From contig CALVNR010000005.1 of the NCBI GenBank assembly GCA_944349905.1, positions 1-64,000 of the forward strand: a stretch of 64,000 bases of DNA, given 5' to 3'. Made by a program: the position numbers and the translations under genes. This stretch comes from an uncultured Clostridia bacterium. GTDB taxonomy: Bacteria > Bacillota > Clostridia > Christensenellales > UBA1242. Under the pieces are notes generated by a model that saw nothing but the letters and a program-made list of their open reading frames with translations, was not told where the DNA came from and did no database searches. This document shows, one piece after another, positions 26,540 to 38,500 of this stretch. How positions within the stretch are numbered: the stretch's first letter is position 1; each line of letters opens with the position of its first letter.

Positions 26540-27058
26540 TTAATCTTTTCCTAATTTAATTTTTCCTTTAAAAATCATTTTAACAATAATCGCCCAAACT
26601 AGTACTAGTCCCGAATAAGCATATCCACCTCCAACAAAAAGCCAGTATCCTATTCCATTGTTTAATTCTAAATTTTGATAATCAGAAGATAAAACAAATG
26701 AAGAAATGACTGATTCACAAATCATATGCATGGAAAATATGCAAATAAATATAAAAACTGCGTAAATAATAAGTTTGTTAACATGTTTTTTTAAATTTTC
26801 TTTTTTTACATTTAATACAATCAGAATAAAAAATACAAATGAAATTAATAAAGGAATCACACAAATTGCCCAACCAGACATTTCAGTAAAAGCAATTTCC
26901 CTTTGAAGACCGTCAATAATTGTTGCATTATAATTACAAAAATTAGGCATATACATTCCTATAATAATAGCAACCAACCCAAAAGGAATTAAAATAAATA
27001 TAATTCCTGGCATGGTTTTTCCACTAATCAATTTTTTATAATTTATTTTATCATTCAT
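26540..27058 (-). CDS. Four-helix membrane protein of unknown function
   Basis: A 172-residue integral membrane protein with about four hydrophobic segments (IIFILIPFGLVAIIIGMY, WAICVIPLLISFVFFILIV, LIIYAVFIFICIFSMHMI, GLVLVWAIIVKMIF). The family is not recognised. ATG 27058 has AAAGGAG 7 nt upstream; a reading from 27109 would cover its own promoter. It faces the HTH regulator at 27143 across a shared control region with two palindromes, one inside its -35/-10 spacer, so it is probably repressed by that regulator. Confidence 0.75.
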   Translation of the reverse strand: MNDKINYKKLISGKTMPGIIFILIPFGLVAIIIGMYMPNFCNYNATIIDGLQREIAFTEMSGWAICVIPLLISFVFFILIVLNVKKENLKKHVNKLIIYAVFIFICIFSMHMICESVISSFVLSSDYQNLELNNGIGYWLFVGGGYAYSGLVLVWAIIVKMIFKGKIKLGKD

Positions 27059-27079
27059 AAATATTCTCCTTTCGAGCAT

Positions 27080-27109
27080 ATTATATGTTAGGTAGCACCT
27101 AATTGTCAA
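27080..27109 (-). promoter_or_regulatory. Promoter of the membrane protein, overlapping operator 1
   Basis: On the minus strand, TTGACA (27104-27109), an 18-bp spacer and TATAAT (27080-27085). Operator 1 (27088-27102) fills the spacer. Confidence 0.85.
27088..27102. promoter_or_regulatory. Operator 1 (palindrome)
   Basis: TTAGGTAGCACCTAA: a perfect 6-bp inverted repeat with a 3-bp centre between the -35 and -10 of the membrane-protein promoter. Binding here would block RNA polymerase. Confidence 0.75.
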
Positions 27110-27115
27110 GTAAAG

Positions 27116-27130
27116 TTAGGTAAAAACTAA
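27116..27130. promoter_or_regulatory. Operator 2 (imperfect palindrome)
   Basis: TTAGGTAAAAACTAA: same left arm as operator 1 with a degenerate right arm, centre 28 bp away. It touches the -10 (TATAAT, 27131-27136) of the regulator gene, suggesting autoregulation. Confidence 0.65.
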
Positions 27131-27136
27131 TATAAT
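27131..27136 (+). promoter_or_regulatory. -10 box of the HTH regulator (leaderless type)
   Basis: TATAAT followed by 6 nt and the ATG at 27143. No convincing -35 at 16-18 bp and no Shine-Dalgarno sequence are seen. Confidence 0.6.
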
Positions 27137-27142
27137 ACAATT

Positions 27143-27355
27143 ATGAACTTTAAAGCAGAACAAATAACAAAAAATTTAAAAAGGGAAATTGAATTAAGTG
27201 GAAAAACAAAAAGTGAGATAGCAAAAGAGTTAGGTATTTCAAAACCTACACTATCTCAGTATCTTTCTGGCAAAATTTTTCCATCTTTAACCACGTTTGC
27301 AAGATTATGTGAAATTATAGACTGTTCTGCTGATGAAATTTTGGGATTAAAATAA
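27143..27355 (+). CDS. Cro/CI-type HTH transcriptional regulator
   Basis: A 70-residue single-domain XRE-family DNA-binding protein. The helix-turn-helix is KSEIAKELGISKPTLSQYLS (about residues 23-42), followed by the scaffold GKIFPSLTTFARLCEIIDCS. There is no sensor domain. It is divergent from the membrane-protein gene and both promoters carry TTAGGT half-sites, so it most likely represses both. Its mRNA is probably leaderless: TATAAT lies exactly 6 nt before ATG and no Shine-Dalgarno is present. Confidence 0.9.
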   Translation: MNFKAEQITKNLKREIELSGKTKSEIAKELGISKPTLSQYLSGKIFPSLTTFARLCEIIDCSADEILGLK

Positions 27356-27389
27356 ATTTTATATAAAAAATATCTCTTTTTTTGTACAA

Positions 27390-27749
27390 TTAAATATGTT
27401 TTGTTTCTCTTTCTAACCATTTAATAATAACATTTATAATATATTCACACTCATCATTAGTCAATATATGTGTTTTTTCTATGTGATGCCATTTGTATAT
27501 ACATTCTCTGCAACATGTTGCAGTTGCGTGCTGAGCAATAAAAACAGGATGACCTTTCATTGGAGTTTGCTTGCCATCATTAAATTTGGATATATCTTTT
27601 AAACGCTTCTCTACAAAATCATGAGCATGCGATTTTATTTTTTCCATGTCTTTTATAGAAATATAATTGAAATCTTTCTCTTTTAAATGAAAAGAGCTTC
27701 TGAATTTTGAATTTTCCAGTTTATCTAAAATTCTATTAATATTATCCAT
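27390..27749 (-). CDS. DUF4186 family protein
   Basis: A 119-residue protein matching the DUF4186 pattern as I know it: SKFRSSFHLKEKD near the N-terminus, HAHDFVEKRL, the invariant NDGKQTPMKGHPVFIAQHAT, then ATCCRECIYKWHHI with a Cys pair and His residues that look like a metal site. Function is unknown. It converges on the HTH gene. ATG 27749 lacks a ribosome site within range; TATTAT lies exactly 6 nt upstream. Confidence 0.85.
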   Translation of the reverse strand: MDNINRILDKLENSKFRSSFHLKEKDFNYISIKDMEKIKSHAHDFVEKRLKDISKFNDGKQTPMKGHPVFIAQHATATCCRECIYKWHHIEKTHILTNDECEYIINVIIKWLERETKHI

Positions 27750-27755
27750 GTTTTA

Positions 27756-27764
27756 ATAATAACA
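27756..27764 (-). promoter_or_regulatory. Extended -10 of the DUF4186 gene (leaderless type)
   Basis: On the minus strand TGTTATTAT (TGn extension plus TATTAT at 27756-27761), then 6 nt and ATG. The nearest AGGA is about 21 nt away, too far to act as a ribosome site. Confidence 0.5.
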
Positions 27765-27864
27765 TCTTTCCTCAAAAAATTATACCGATTTATAAAAATT
27801 AAATAAAAATACATTAAAGTACAAATTAAATTATTTTATTATTTAAAATAAAAAATGTAATAAT

Positions 27865-27895
27865 AATAAAAAAAACAGCGAATATAAATCGCCAT
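27865..27895 (-). terminator. Terminator after tRNA-Arg
   Basis: On the minus strand ATGGCGA pairs with TCGCTGT (two wobble pairs, 7-nt loop), followed by eight T. Confidence 0.65.
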
Positions 27896-27912
27896 TTTTT
27901 CTAAAAAATTTT

Positions 27913-27989
27913 TGGTGCGACGCAAGGGATTCGAACCCCTGACCTTTCGTTCCGTAGACGAACGCTCTATCCAGCTGAGCTAGCATCGC
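27913..27989 (-). tRNA. tRNA-Arg (anticodon ACG)
   Basis: Acceptor GCGATGC/GCGTCGC with one wobble, anticodon stem TTCGT/ACGAA and loop CTACGGA giving ACG (inosine-type, reads CGN). CCA is encoded at 27913-27915. It is a single-gene unit with its own promoter and terminator. Confidence 0.97.
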
Positions 27990-28007
27990 ATAACTAAATT
28001 CTTGCAT

Positions 28008-28036
28008 ATTATATCACAAAATGTTTAAACTTGCAA
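28008..28036 (-). promoter_or_regulatory. Promoter of tRNA-Arg
   Basis: On the minus strand TTGCAA (28031-28036), 17 bp, then TGA-TATAAT (extended -10, 28008-28013), about 19 nt before the tRNA. Confidence 0.82.
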
Positions 28037-28043
28037 GTTATTT

Positions 28044-28077
28044 AAAAAAAAAGACAATAAAGTATTGTCTTTTTTTA
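28044..28077. terminator. Terminator after cardiolipin synthase
   Basis: GACAATA/TATTGTC around a 3-nt loop, flanked by A9 on the left and T7 on the right. It works on the minus strand for cls and overlaps the cls stop. Confidence 0.85.
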
Positions 28078-29529
28078 AAATAATGATGATAACAATCTCA
28101 TTATTGCTTGCAATGATTTTGTTATCCATTTTTTATTTTTAAAAAATTGAACTGAAACTTGTTGCGAATTTTTTATATCTTCATTTAAAATCTGATAATA
28201 TTGATTATTTATATCTTTCGAATAAATTATTACTGTGTCTTCAAAATTAAGCCCAAATGAACGATTGTCCATATTGCAAGTTCCAATGCTCACTTTATTA
28301 CTGTCAACAAGCAATGTTTTGCTATGCAAAAAACCATTATATAAATATATTTTAACTCCCATTTCTGCCATTTCTTTTAAATAAGACAGTGTCGCCAAAT
28401 AGACAGTCTTTTTATCCGGAATTGCAGGTACCATAATTCTTACATCAACTCCACTATTTACAGCAATTCTCAAAGCAGAAATAAAAACATCATCAGGTAT
28501 AAAATAAGGAGTTTGTATATAGACTCGCTCATGAGCATCAGTAATCATTTTTATATACGTTTCTTTTATTTTTTGAACATAACTATCTGGACCAGAAGAA
28601 AGAACTTGAACAGTTGATTCACCTTTTATTGACGGACTAGGAAACAAACCTGCATCAATGTAAGACTGAGTAGTCTTGTTTTCTTTTGTTGTATAACGCC
28701 AGTCATCAATAAAAATATTTTGTAAAGCATACACCCCGCTACCTTTCATTCTTATATGAGTATCTCTCCATGGGGTTAATTTTTTGTCCTTTCCCATGTG
28801 ATCATCGCGAATGTTAACGCCTCCTGTATAACCTATTTTCCCATCAATAATAACGATCTTTCTATGATTTCTGTAATTTAATTTCAAATTAATAAGTCTT
28901 ATGTGCATAAAAGGTGGAAAAAATTCTCCTACTTTACCACCAGATTTTTTTAGTTTTCTAAAAAATCGTCTTGGTGCTTTTCTTGAACCTACTGAATCGT
29001 AAATTAATTTTACATCAACACCTTCTTTTGCTTTTTGGCAAAGAATATTCATAATTTCTTTACCAATTTTGTCATTTGCAAAGATATAATATTCAATATT
29101 TATTGATTTTTTTGCAGACAACAAGTCTTGTTTCAAATCTTTTATTTTATCTAAACCATTTGTATATATTTTTATACTGTTTCCCGGTATTGGATAAGAG
29201 CCAAAATTATAACACAATGAAACAAGCTCTTTGTCATCTTTTAAAATTCCATCAATCTTTGCCTGCTCTAAAGTTTGAATGCCTTTTATATTTTTAATAA
29301 TATCTTTTTCAGAAATTGATTTTTTTCTTATCATACGTCTAGTTCTAACACTTAAACCACTACCAAAGATTATGTAAAGAACAAAACCTATAATAGGCAA
29401 AAAGGTCATAACTGTAAGCCAAGCAATAATAGTTTGTGGTTTTCTTTTTTCAAGAAAAACCATAAATATTAAAAGAAGAAAATTTATGCAACCAACACAA
29501 GTCATAAGTATAGTAAACCAATTAAGCAT
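28075..29529 (-). CDS. cls: Cardiolipin synthase
   Basis: Joins two phosphatidylglycerols to form cardiolipin in the membrane. The 484-residue protein has two N-terminal membrane helices (ILMTCVGCINFLLLIFMVFL; IIAWLTVMTFLPIIGFVLYI) and two phospholipase D domains, each with an HKD motif: HRKIVIIDGKIGYTGG and HSKTLLVDSNKVSIGT, followed by NMDNRSF. AAAGGAG precedes the ATG. It lies 24 nt after the giant gene with no terminator between, so it is probably in the same transcript. The link between the two is not explained by known biology. Confidence 0.95.
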   Translation of the reverse strand: MLNWFTILMTCVGCINFLLLIFMVFLEKRKPQTIIAWLTVMTFLPIIGFVLYIIFGSGLSVRTRRMIRKKSISEKDIIKNIKGIQTLEQAKIDGILKDDKELVSLCYNFGSYPIPGNSIKIYTNGLDKIKDLKQDLLSAKKSINIEYYIFANDKIGKEIMNILCQKAKEGVDVKLIYDSVGSRKAPRRFFRKLKKSGGKVGEFFPPFMHIRLINLKLNYRNHRKIVIIDGKIGYTGGVNIRDDHMGKDKKLTPWRDTHIRMKGSGVYALQNIFIDDWRYTTKENKTTQSYIDAGLFPSPSIKGESTVQVLSSGPDSYVQKIKETYIKMITDAHERVYIQTPYFIPDDVFISALRIAVNSGVDVRIMVPAIPDKKTVYLATLSYLKEMAEMGVKIYLYNGFLHSKTLLVDSNKVSIGTCNMDNRSFGLNFEDTVIIYSKDINNQYYQILNEDIKNSQQVSVQFFKNKKWITKSLQAIMRLLSSLF

Positions 29530-29553
29530 AAACTTCTCCTTTTAAATTTAAGA

Positions 29554-32500
29554 TTAAATTGTTTGTTTTAAAATTTTATAATAAACTATCACTGGTGTTA
29601 AGGTGTATGTTCCGTCTCCATTATCTTTTTCATAATAAGTTTTTGAAACATATCTAAATTCTTCATTTTTACCCCAATCATTAATTGTTAAAGTTTCTTG
29701 CGAAATACTATTCCATATGATTGTTCCTAGCGTTATTCCAGTTTCATTTCCTACTATATCAGAAAGAGTCAAACTTATATTTAAAATATTAAGATTTTCT
29801 TCTTCTGAAACTTTAAGTAAATCAATATAAGAAATTTCTTTGACCATCTCTGCACCAGTTGAATTTTCAATAGCAATTGAATTTACAATGTCACCATTTT
29901 CATCTTTTATGTTCAATGTGAAAGTGGTGTTTGCTGGAATAGTCAAACTGATTTTTCCAGCATTATCTATTAAATCAATTGTTTGAAAAATTTCAACATC
30001 TTCGTTTGTGATAACCAAACCTTCTTCATTTAGATATTTAATGGTTATAAATCTTCCATTATATCCACTTTCGCCTAAAAGAGCTTGATAAGTATATACT
30101 TTACTCTCTTCACTTGTTGTTGCGTTTTCTAATGTAATTGTATTTAAAAGGTTTTCTCCATCATATACAACAATACTCTTTGTTCCAATTGGAACTGTTA
30201 ATGTCGTTTCTGTAGATAAATCAGCTGATAAATTAATATTTTGATTAAATTGTCCATCACTAGAAACAATTTGTGAATTTGTAATAGTAAAATCTATACC
30301 TTCACTATTTCCTACTATATCTATCAATTCCAATGTTAGATTAGAAATGTTTGTTAAAATTTGATTTCCCAAAATTTCAGATATTGTAAGTTGCAACACT
30401 TTTTCTTCTCGTGAAGAATTTTCTAATCTCTTTTGGTTGATAGCAACATCTCCATTTTTTGATACTAATGTAGCACTAGTGTTTGCAGGTAGAGTTATAT
30501 TTACAGTTGAATTTTCATATAACTCTTTTCCTGCTAAAACACCAATATCACTTAAAGCAAATTGTACGCCACTCGTCTTTTCATAGACAGTTTGTTCTCC
30601 GAGTGCCAAAGAGATTATTGCCATTTTTTTCATTTGTGAAACATCATCAATTTGATTATATGTTCCATCTATGCCACTAACCTTCTGATAAATTTCCACA
30701 GTTGCATAATGATTTTCATCAAATCCTTCTTTAAGTGTGATTGCACCTGTTTTGTTGTCTATTGTTGCAAGACCAGTACCACCTGTTCCTGAATCTGATG
30801 TTATGACAAAATACAAGTTGTTTCCATTATAATTTGTAAAAGGTTTGCCTGAAGCAACAATTCCATTTTCTACTTGTGAATATGTAATATTCTCAGCCCA
30901 AGTATAAACTGGTATTTCGCAATTGTATACCTTTGGCAAAGTATAATTGTAATCATCATAATGTGTTTCAATAGATTTGAATGTTCCGGAAACATTAAAT
31001 GTATGACTATAACGATATGATTTTTCACCCCAAGAAATTACATAGTATTGAGCTTCTTTGCTTGATGAGTTATTGTCATATTTCAAGTCTCGGAAAGAAG
31101 AAACCCTTACTGCATCTTGTGTTATAGAAGCAATTGCAAATAGATCGCTTCCAACTTCTTGATTTCCATAATAGAATGTTCCATATCCGCTAACATCTTT
31201 TATCTTAAATGTTCCACTTGTTAATACACTACCAAATTTTTCAGAAATTGAAATGTAATACAATTTTTCATAATTATTTCCACCATTGTCAACTTCTACT
31301 AATCGTGCTTTTGCAAGTGTTATCGTTCCGTTTGTAGTATCTGAAAGACTAACATTTAATTCGTTTACTCCATCAACATATTTGAAGTAACTAGTTACTT
31401 CTTTTCCATTATAAGAAATAGTAGCCTTTTCTGGTTTGCTGTCTATTACAATTGTATCACCAACTGCAAAGTTGCTTGTTAAATTAATCTCAGTTTGATT
31501 TTTGTATGAGTTTATATTTGAAACATCGTACAATGCAAATGTTTCATATTTCAAACCTTGAACTGCAACAGCCAAAGTATCATCATAAATTGTGTATCCC
31601 GTAATTTCATTATCTGTTGTCGCTGCTGTGCTATCTGTAACTTTAATGTAGTCAGCAATATTAAATGTCGTATTATCTGAAATCTCAGTATATATTGGAG
31701 AAATTTGTGATGTTTTTGACAATGTTATTGTTTTTGACATCTCAAAATATTCAATATTTGAGCCTTCGCTATCTTTGTTATATTTTAAAGAAACAACCAT
31801 TGTCAATGTAACTGAGTTGCCAGCGCCATATATCCAAGTTTTGTCTGAATCAATTGTAGGTAAAGTTATTTTGCAGTCTGATGGTGTTTTGTAAATATTT
31901 TTAACATGCACTAAGTTACTGCTTGAAGATATACCATTGTCGCTTACGTAATTTCTTTCTCCAACATTAACTCCGTTATAGTAATAAGTAATACTATCTA
32001 TAGTAACATCTTTAAAGTTTGGAAGACTTAAATATTTTTCATCTTGATCTGCATTTGCTAGTAAGTATGTTGTGTTGTCAACTACATTTGGCTCGTATTT
32101 ATTGTTAGCATTATCTATTCTGAAATATTTAGCATCACCTGCATAATCATTATCAAATCCCCACGCTTGTAAGTTTTGAATTTTTATTACTTGTTTACCA
32201 GCATCATTTCCACTAAATCCGTCTGGCTCAACTGTACTTGCATTTATATTTAATTTGGTTGTTGTTACATCCCCACTGGTTGAAGATTCCCCTGTGGCGA
32301 CATTAAGCAATGTGTATTGCGCACCAAAGGCAACTTCTTCACCTTCTGTTAAATTAAGGTTATTGTTTGCAATAGAAGGTTCAGAACCATCACTAGAAAT
32401 AATTTCAAAGTATACATAGAACTTATAGCCATAGCCATCTTCTGCAACAAGTCTGTAATATTGTGTACCAAAATTTACAATTTTAACGCCCTGCAAAATT

Positions 32501-35500
32501 AAATCTGTGTTTGTTCCTTTATTCCATTTCCAAACATTAGAAGTTTTTGTCCAGTCATTTTGCTCTAAATTTTGACCAAAATTGAGTTTTGAAGTAACAT
32601 TATTTTCTATATTGTAAGTTTTGTCTTCTATTGTAACTTTTTCTTCTAATGTATAGTTGAATGCACTTACTGAGCGCTCACTTGTTCTGTCATTTGCATG
32701 AATTACTGACAAATATGCCAACTCATTTGTTCCTGCAATAACTATATCTTCATAAATTTCGTTATTTTCGCTACTTATATTTTCTTCCTTAATTTGTAGT
32801 GATGAATTTATGTTTGAGATAAATTTACCTTCTTCTTTATAAGTAGTTTGAGTTGCACTACCATGATAAATTTCATAATCGCTTACAACATACGCTCTCA
32901 ATGCAAATGTTTTTTCAAAATTACCTATCTTGTATACCAAATTCAAATTTACGTAATTGCCATCATTTGAAGCACCATTTGCTGTTATTTCATAATCATA
33001 AACAATGTTTGTATTTAAGTTGCTAGTTTTTGCTGAAATCATCAAATATTTTAAATTATTTGATCCTACAACATCATTATCACTAGAAGTAAGAGTGAAA
33101 GAAGCACCACTGCTTATCATTTCATCTTTTTGTATAAGTTCATTTGTAGATTTTCTAGTAATATTAAATGCTTCAACCATATTTTTTGGATCTTTTACTA
33201 CAAAAGTTACACTTCCATTATTTTCTGCAAGATATGAAACTTGAATATCAATGTCGGCCATGTAAATATAAGTCTCTATAAATGATTTAGTTTCTTTATT
33301 GCTACCATTAGAGAATGTAAATTCAAATCCAGACAATGTTTGTTCTTGTCCTAATGAGTCGCTGTTTGCATTTATTTCAAAATCCGTTAACTTTTCATCG
33401 CTTCCATAAGTTAAATCGTTTATATACTTGTCGTAAGCAATTTCTTTATCATAATAACTCAAAACAATTCTTGAAGTTAATATAGTAGAATCTGTCACAA
33501 AAAGAGAACTAAACTTGTCTTCACTAAGTTTGTTTGTTATCAAATAGTCAAATATTGCTTTAACTTTATTTTCAACAGCAGTTATCTTTGATTCTGCCAA
33601 TTGATAGTTTGCATCGTTCCAAACATAAATGTTGTATTTTTCAATACTATCTAAATCTGTTAAGCCTAAATCAAGATAAACAGTTTTTCCTTTGTTGTTG
33701 TCAATAAATGTAGATGAAAGGTTTAAAACATTTGAAATTTGTACATTTTCAGAATTTTCTTTTTCTTGCAAGAATACATAATAATCACCACTTGAAGCAC
33801 CACTTGAAATTGTAGTTTTCAACATTCTGTTTTTTGCAAATAAGCCTTTTGCATTTGTCTTGTCAACATAAATTGTTTCATATTCATTAGAACTTGCATT
33901 AGCATTGTTCGTCGCTTTGTTTATAGAAATACTAAATACAGAATCTAATATTTCAATATAATAATCTTTTACAACATTATTATAAGAAATTGTAAGTGTT
34001 ACTTTTCCAGCGCCACCACTTCCACGCTTAAATGTAATAGGGGCACCTGTTAAAACAATCTCACTATTTAATTTTAAACTATTTCCATTTTGTTCTACAA
34101 TAGCATTTTCCAAAGAACTAATTGTAACTCGTTTACTTTGAATTGTTATCCCATTTGTTTTTGAAGTATAAATAATTTTATTACTATCAATATCTAATTT
34201 CGCATATTCAACTGAAACTCTTGATGCTGTTGCAAATACTGCTGATGAATTTAAGAAGTCTTGTTCAAAATCAGTAAAAATTGTTTCATTTTCAATATAT
34301 TCTTTTTTAAGCACTTCACTGTTTGGTTGTGGATAATTTGCTGTCAACTTCAAACTTGGTTCTATAATCAAAGTTACTACAATTACTTTTTCCGTATAAG
34401 TTGGTGATGCTCCATTTTCTAATGTTATTGCATAATTAGGTGTAGCTTTTATTGTAACATTGATACTTACAGTAGTTGTTGATGCTACTTGCAAAGTTTT
34501 AATTTTAAAACTACTTGCATCAGTTGCGCTCATACTTTCTTGTGCGATTGCATTTCCATATGTGCTATTTATATTCCAAGAATAAGTTATATCTGAATAA
34601 ATAGATTCCAACTCACCCAACAAAGTATTTTCAACTTCTTGTCCTGCAATAATATTGTTAATAGTTTGTTCTGAGCTTGGCGTTAAATTTGGCGTAATTT
34701 TAAAATCATTTATAGTGAAAGTATATTCTCTATTCTCTCCATTATCCATCCAAGTAACTTTAAATGTAATGTATCCTTGAACTTCAGTTAATACAGAAGC
34801 AAGTTGTAATTTGTTTCCACTAATTTGTATAAAGTCTTTTATGTCAGATTCAACAACTTCACAACTAAAATTAGTTATTGTAGAGCTTTTGCTTGTTTTA
34901 ATAGTAAAGATATCGCTCAAAGCAACATCTTGTCCACCTAGATGTTCTTTTATTCCTTCATTAAATTGTGCATCTGCTTTAAATGTAAAGTTTATTGTAG
35001 CAATTTTGCCTGTTGGAGCGTAAAGCGTTCCTACAAATGAATAATCTTTGTCTAAATACTCTGGATATGTTACTGCAAAATTATCTTCTACAAAATTGTT
35101 GCTGGAATTATAATTAAATGTAAATGTTAAAGTTTCATCAGTATTTTTTGCACTAATAGTTCCATCTTCATTTGTTATAATATTCCATCCATCTTGATCA
35201 TTAAGATTAAATTGCATTAAATTATATTGCGTTGTACCATCTCCATCTATTAAATAGAAAGAGATTCCATCTGTTCTGCTTTCACCTGTTGCACTGATAG
35301 TTGTTGTAGATGTAGATTGATTCCAATTGTTTATATTCCAATCGTACGTACCATTTTTATTCACTTCATCTTGATATTCATCACCTTTATACACTTCAAC
35401 ACTATAATTTCTTATATCGTTTAGTATAAATTTGTAAGAAATAACTCCACCAACAACTGAAAGTCGGTCATTTTCTGTTCCACCACAATAATTTCTGATT

Positions 35501-38500
35501 ACAACAAATTCAAGTTTATTGGTTGTGTTTAAATCATACTTGATAACAGTTTGTCCATTTTCTGTGGTGATTGAATTAAATTGAATATATGTATTCCATT
35601 GCTCTGGTGTAGTCAAATTACCTTGAACTCCACTTACTTTTACATAACTGATTGTATCTTCAAAGACTAGATCTGTTACATTTTCACCAGTTATATTAAA
35701 TCTTTTTTCGCCATTTTTTAAAGTATCTTGACCAAAAACTTTGTCTAATTCTAAGGTGCGATTTCTTCCTGTTGCTATTTCTAAATATTCAGCGTCACCA
35801 TTATATGGATAGTTAGGCTCCCCTACTTCCACATTAGAATTAACTTTGAATAGATAATTAAATGTTTTTTCTGCATTTGCAGTCTTTAAAGTTATAGATA
35901 TGCCTAAATAACCATTTGAGTAATAACTTGAAAGATTGTTGATGTAAATATAATTGCTATCATAACCTTTAAACAAACTGCTTGGCAATGATATTATGCC
36001 TGTTGAACTTGAAATACTATTTTCATTTATAGTAACTGTACTTGCATTTTTTATATTTATAATATCACTTATTGCTTGTTTTTCACCAGCTGAAATTAAA
36101 TTATAAATTTGGCTGGTATACAATTCGTCTACAGACATCAATGAATATTTCAATGAGTAAACAGGATCTTTGTCCTTATAATTTACAAAAGTTGTTCCGA
36201 TTTGAGAAATTATTGTTGGTACTGCGACATATACTTTTTTACCTTCAAAACTAAAATCTATATATGTATAAATCTTATCATTTTCAAATCCTAGCAATAA
36301 ATTATTTGTATTGTTAGTGTATGTTATTCCGCTGTCTATTTTGTAATACGAACTTAAGTTTATATTTGCTACTTCATCGTTATACATAGGAGCAATTGTA
36401 TAATTGTTATTATTAAATGAAATGGTATTATAAAAATATCTTTTGCCTTTTTCAAATACCAAATATGAGTATTCGTTTGTTCCTGCAATCTGATGTGATG
36501 GGGTTAAAGCTTCACCTTCTGAGTCTGTATTAGCATTAAATGAATTTGCAAGATTGTTATAAAAACCATCTGGCAAAACTATATTAATAGTAAATGTAAA
36601 TGTAGTGTTATCATCAGGGTTATTTGAATTTGTTACAGTTACATTTACAGTTTGAGCCAATTTGGACTGTCCATATCCAAATCTAATATTGTTTGCAATA
36701 ACAAATCCATCGCTAGATTCTGTAAGATAATTTGTTGTTCCTACTGGCAAAGTGTAAGTAGAATTTATGTTGCTAGCTTCGCTTCCATCACTTTCTTTTA
36801 TAGATGCAAAATTAGCTAAATTTATGTTCTCACTTTCAAAAACAGAAATTTCGTCTGTTAATTGATCCAATTCTAAATTTCTTGAAATATTGAAAGTTAT
36901 TTGATAACTAGTTGCATATTGATTTTCTGCTTCTGGTTGGAAAATAACGGTAAATGATTTTTCTTCATCTTTAACAAAATGATAAAATTTGATTTTTCCA
37001 CCAGTTAATTCTCCAACGGCATCTGTTTTGTCTTCGCTTAAAATATACAAATTGCTATTTTCTTGAGGAACAACATAGTATGTACCACTTGCATATCGTC
37101 CAGAAGTTAATGAAGTTGGGAAATTTTTTTCATTTGTTGTTCCATCTGTTGATTTTTTAGTATAAGTATATGTAATAGAGCTGTTTATTGTCAATTCTTC
37201 ATTTGCAAAACCTTCCATTCTATCGCTTGCACTCACAGAAGAATTTGCTTTGATAGTAAGATATAAAGTGAAGCTTACGGCTCCTGCAGAATCTTTGATT
37301 TCAAAAGTAATTATATGATCTTTATTAAAATTATTGTTTATGGTGAGTTTTGAAATTGAGTTTGATTCATCATGTTCTACTGTTATAATATCTCCTAATA
37401 CGGATTCATCATAAGTGTAGTGAAATTTATAAGAAACGTTTGTATATTCTTGATTTTCGGCTTCACCCACATAGAACTTAATTAACTTGTTTAAATAAAT
37501 TTCAGTTCCTTTCATTCCGTATTTTTCAACTGCGGCAGATGATGGCATAACATTTATTGATTCATTTGATGAAGAATATATCTCTTCATTAGGTGATGAA
37601 TTGTTTGGATCATTGCTTTTGTCTATTGTTATCTTAGTAATCCCCTGTGTTGTGATGTCAAACAAAATGCCTTTTGTTGATTGAACATTTCCACTACATA
37701 CAACCAATTTAACTGATCCGCTTTGTGTAAAACTATAATCTTGTTTGTCTTCTGAAATTGTTAAAACTTTATTTTCTTCTATTTCATCACTATTCAAAGA
37801 TTTAAAATACCAACTATTTTTTAAAGTTTCGCTGTTGCCATGTTGATCAATTACAACAACTGAATACAATTTTTTAAATTCGGCAACATCTGTAATTGGC
37901 ACGTTTCCATTAACAGTAATAGTCTGATCAAAATCACCAAGATCATTTAAATCCATTTTTACCGTAACAGGATAGTCAAATAAATTTTCGTTTTCACTTT
38001 CAAAATCAACAGTTGAAGCAGTTGGAGTATATAAAACTATTTTGCCACCTATTCCATAAACTTCTTTAAAGTCCCAATTTAAATTTTGATATTTAAGTCC
38101 TACACAAGCAATTTCTAATTCTTCTTGTGTTGTATAGTTTGGGTCAGCAGTAAGTTCAAAACTTAAAATTCCCTCATCTATAATGCGACTAGTGTCAATA
38201 TTAAATTCTGTAAAATAATCTGTTATATCATATTTTGTTCTGTCTTCATCATTTACTATTTCATTTGAATAGATTTTTAGTTGTATTAATCTTTGACCAA
38301 ATTCATCCAAAAGATTAAATTTATCATAAAAAACTTGACGGGAATCATCATTGACAGAAAACTCTATTTTTATTTTTTGCTTTTGAGCATCTGTTTTTGT
38401 TGGAAGATATTTGGTCTCTGTTATCTCTACATAATTTGTATTTTCAGGAGTTTCAACATCTTTAACTGCATACAAAACTTTTGCTGAGTTAACCGAAGAT

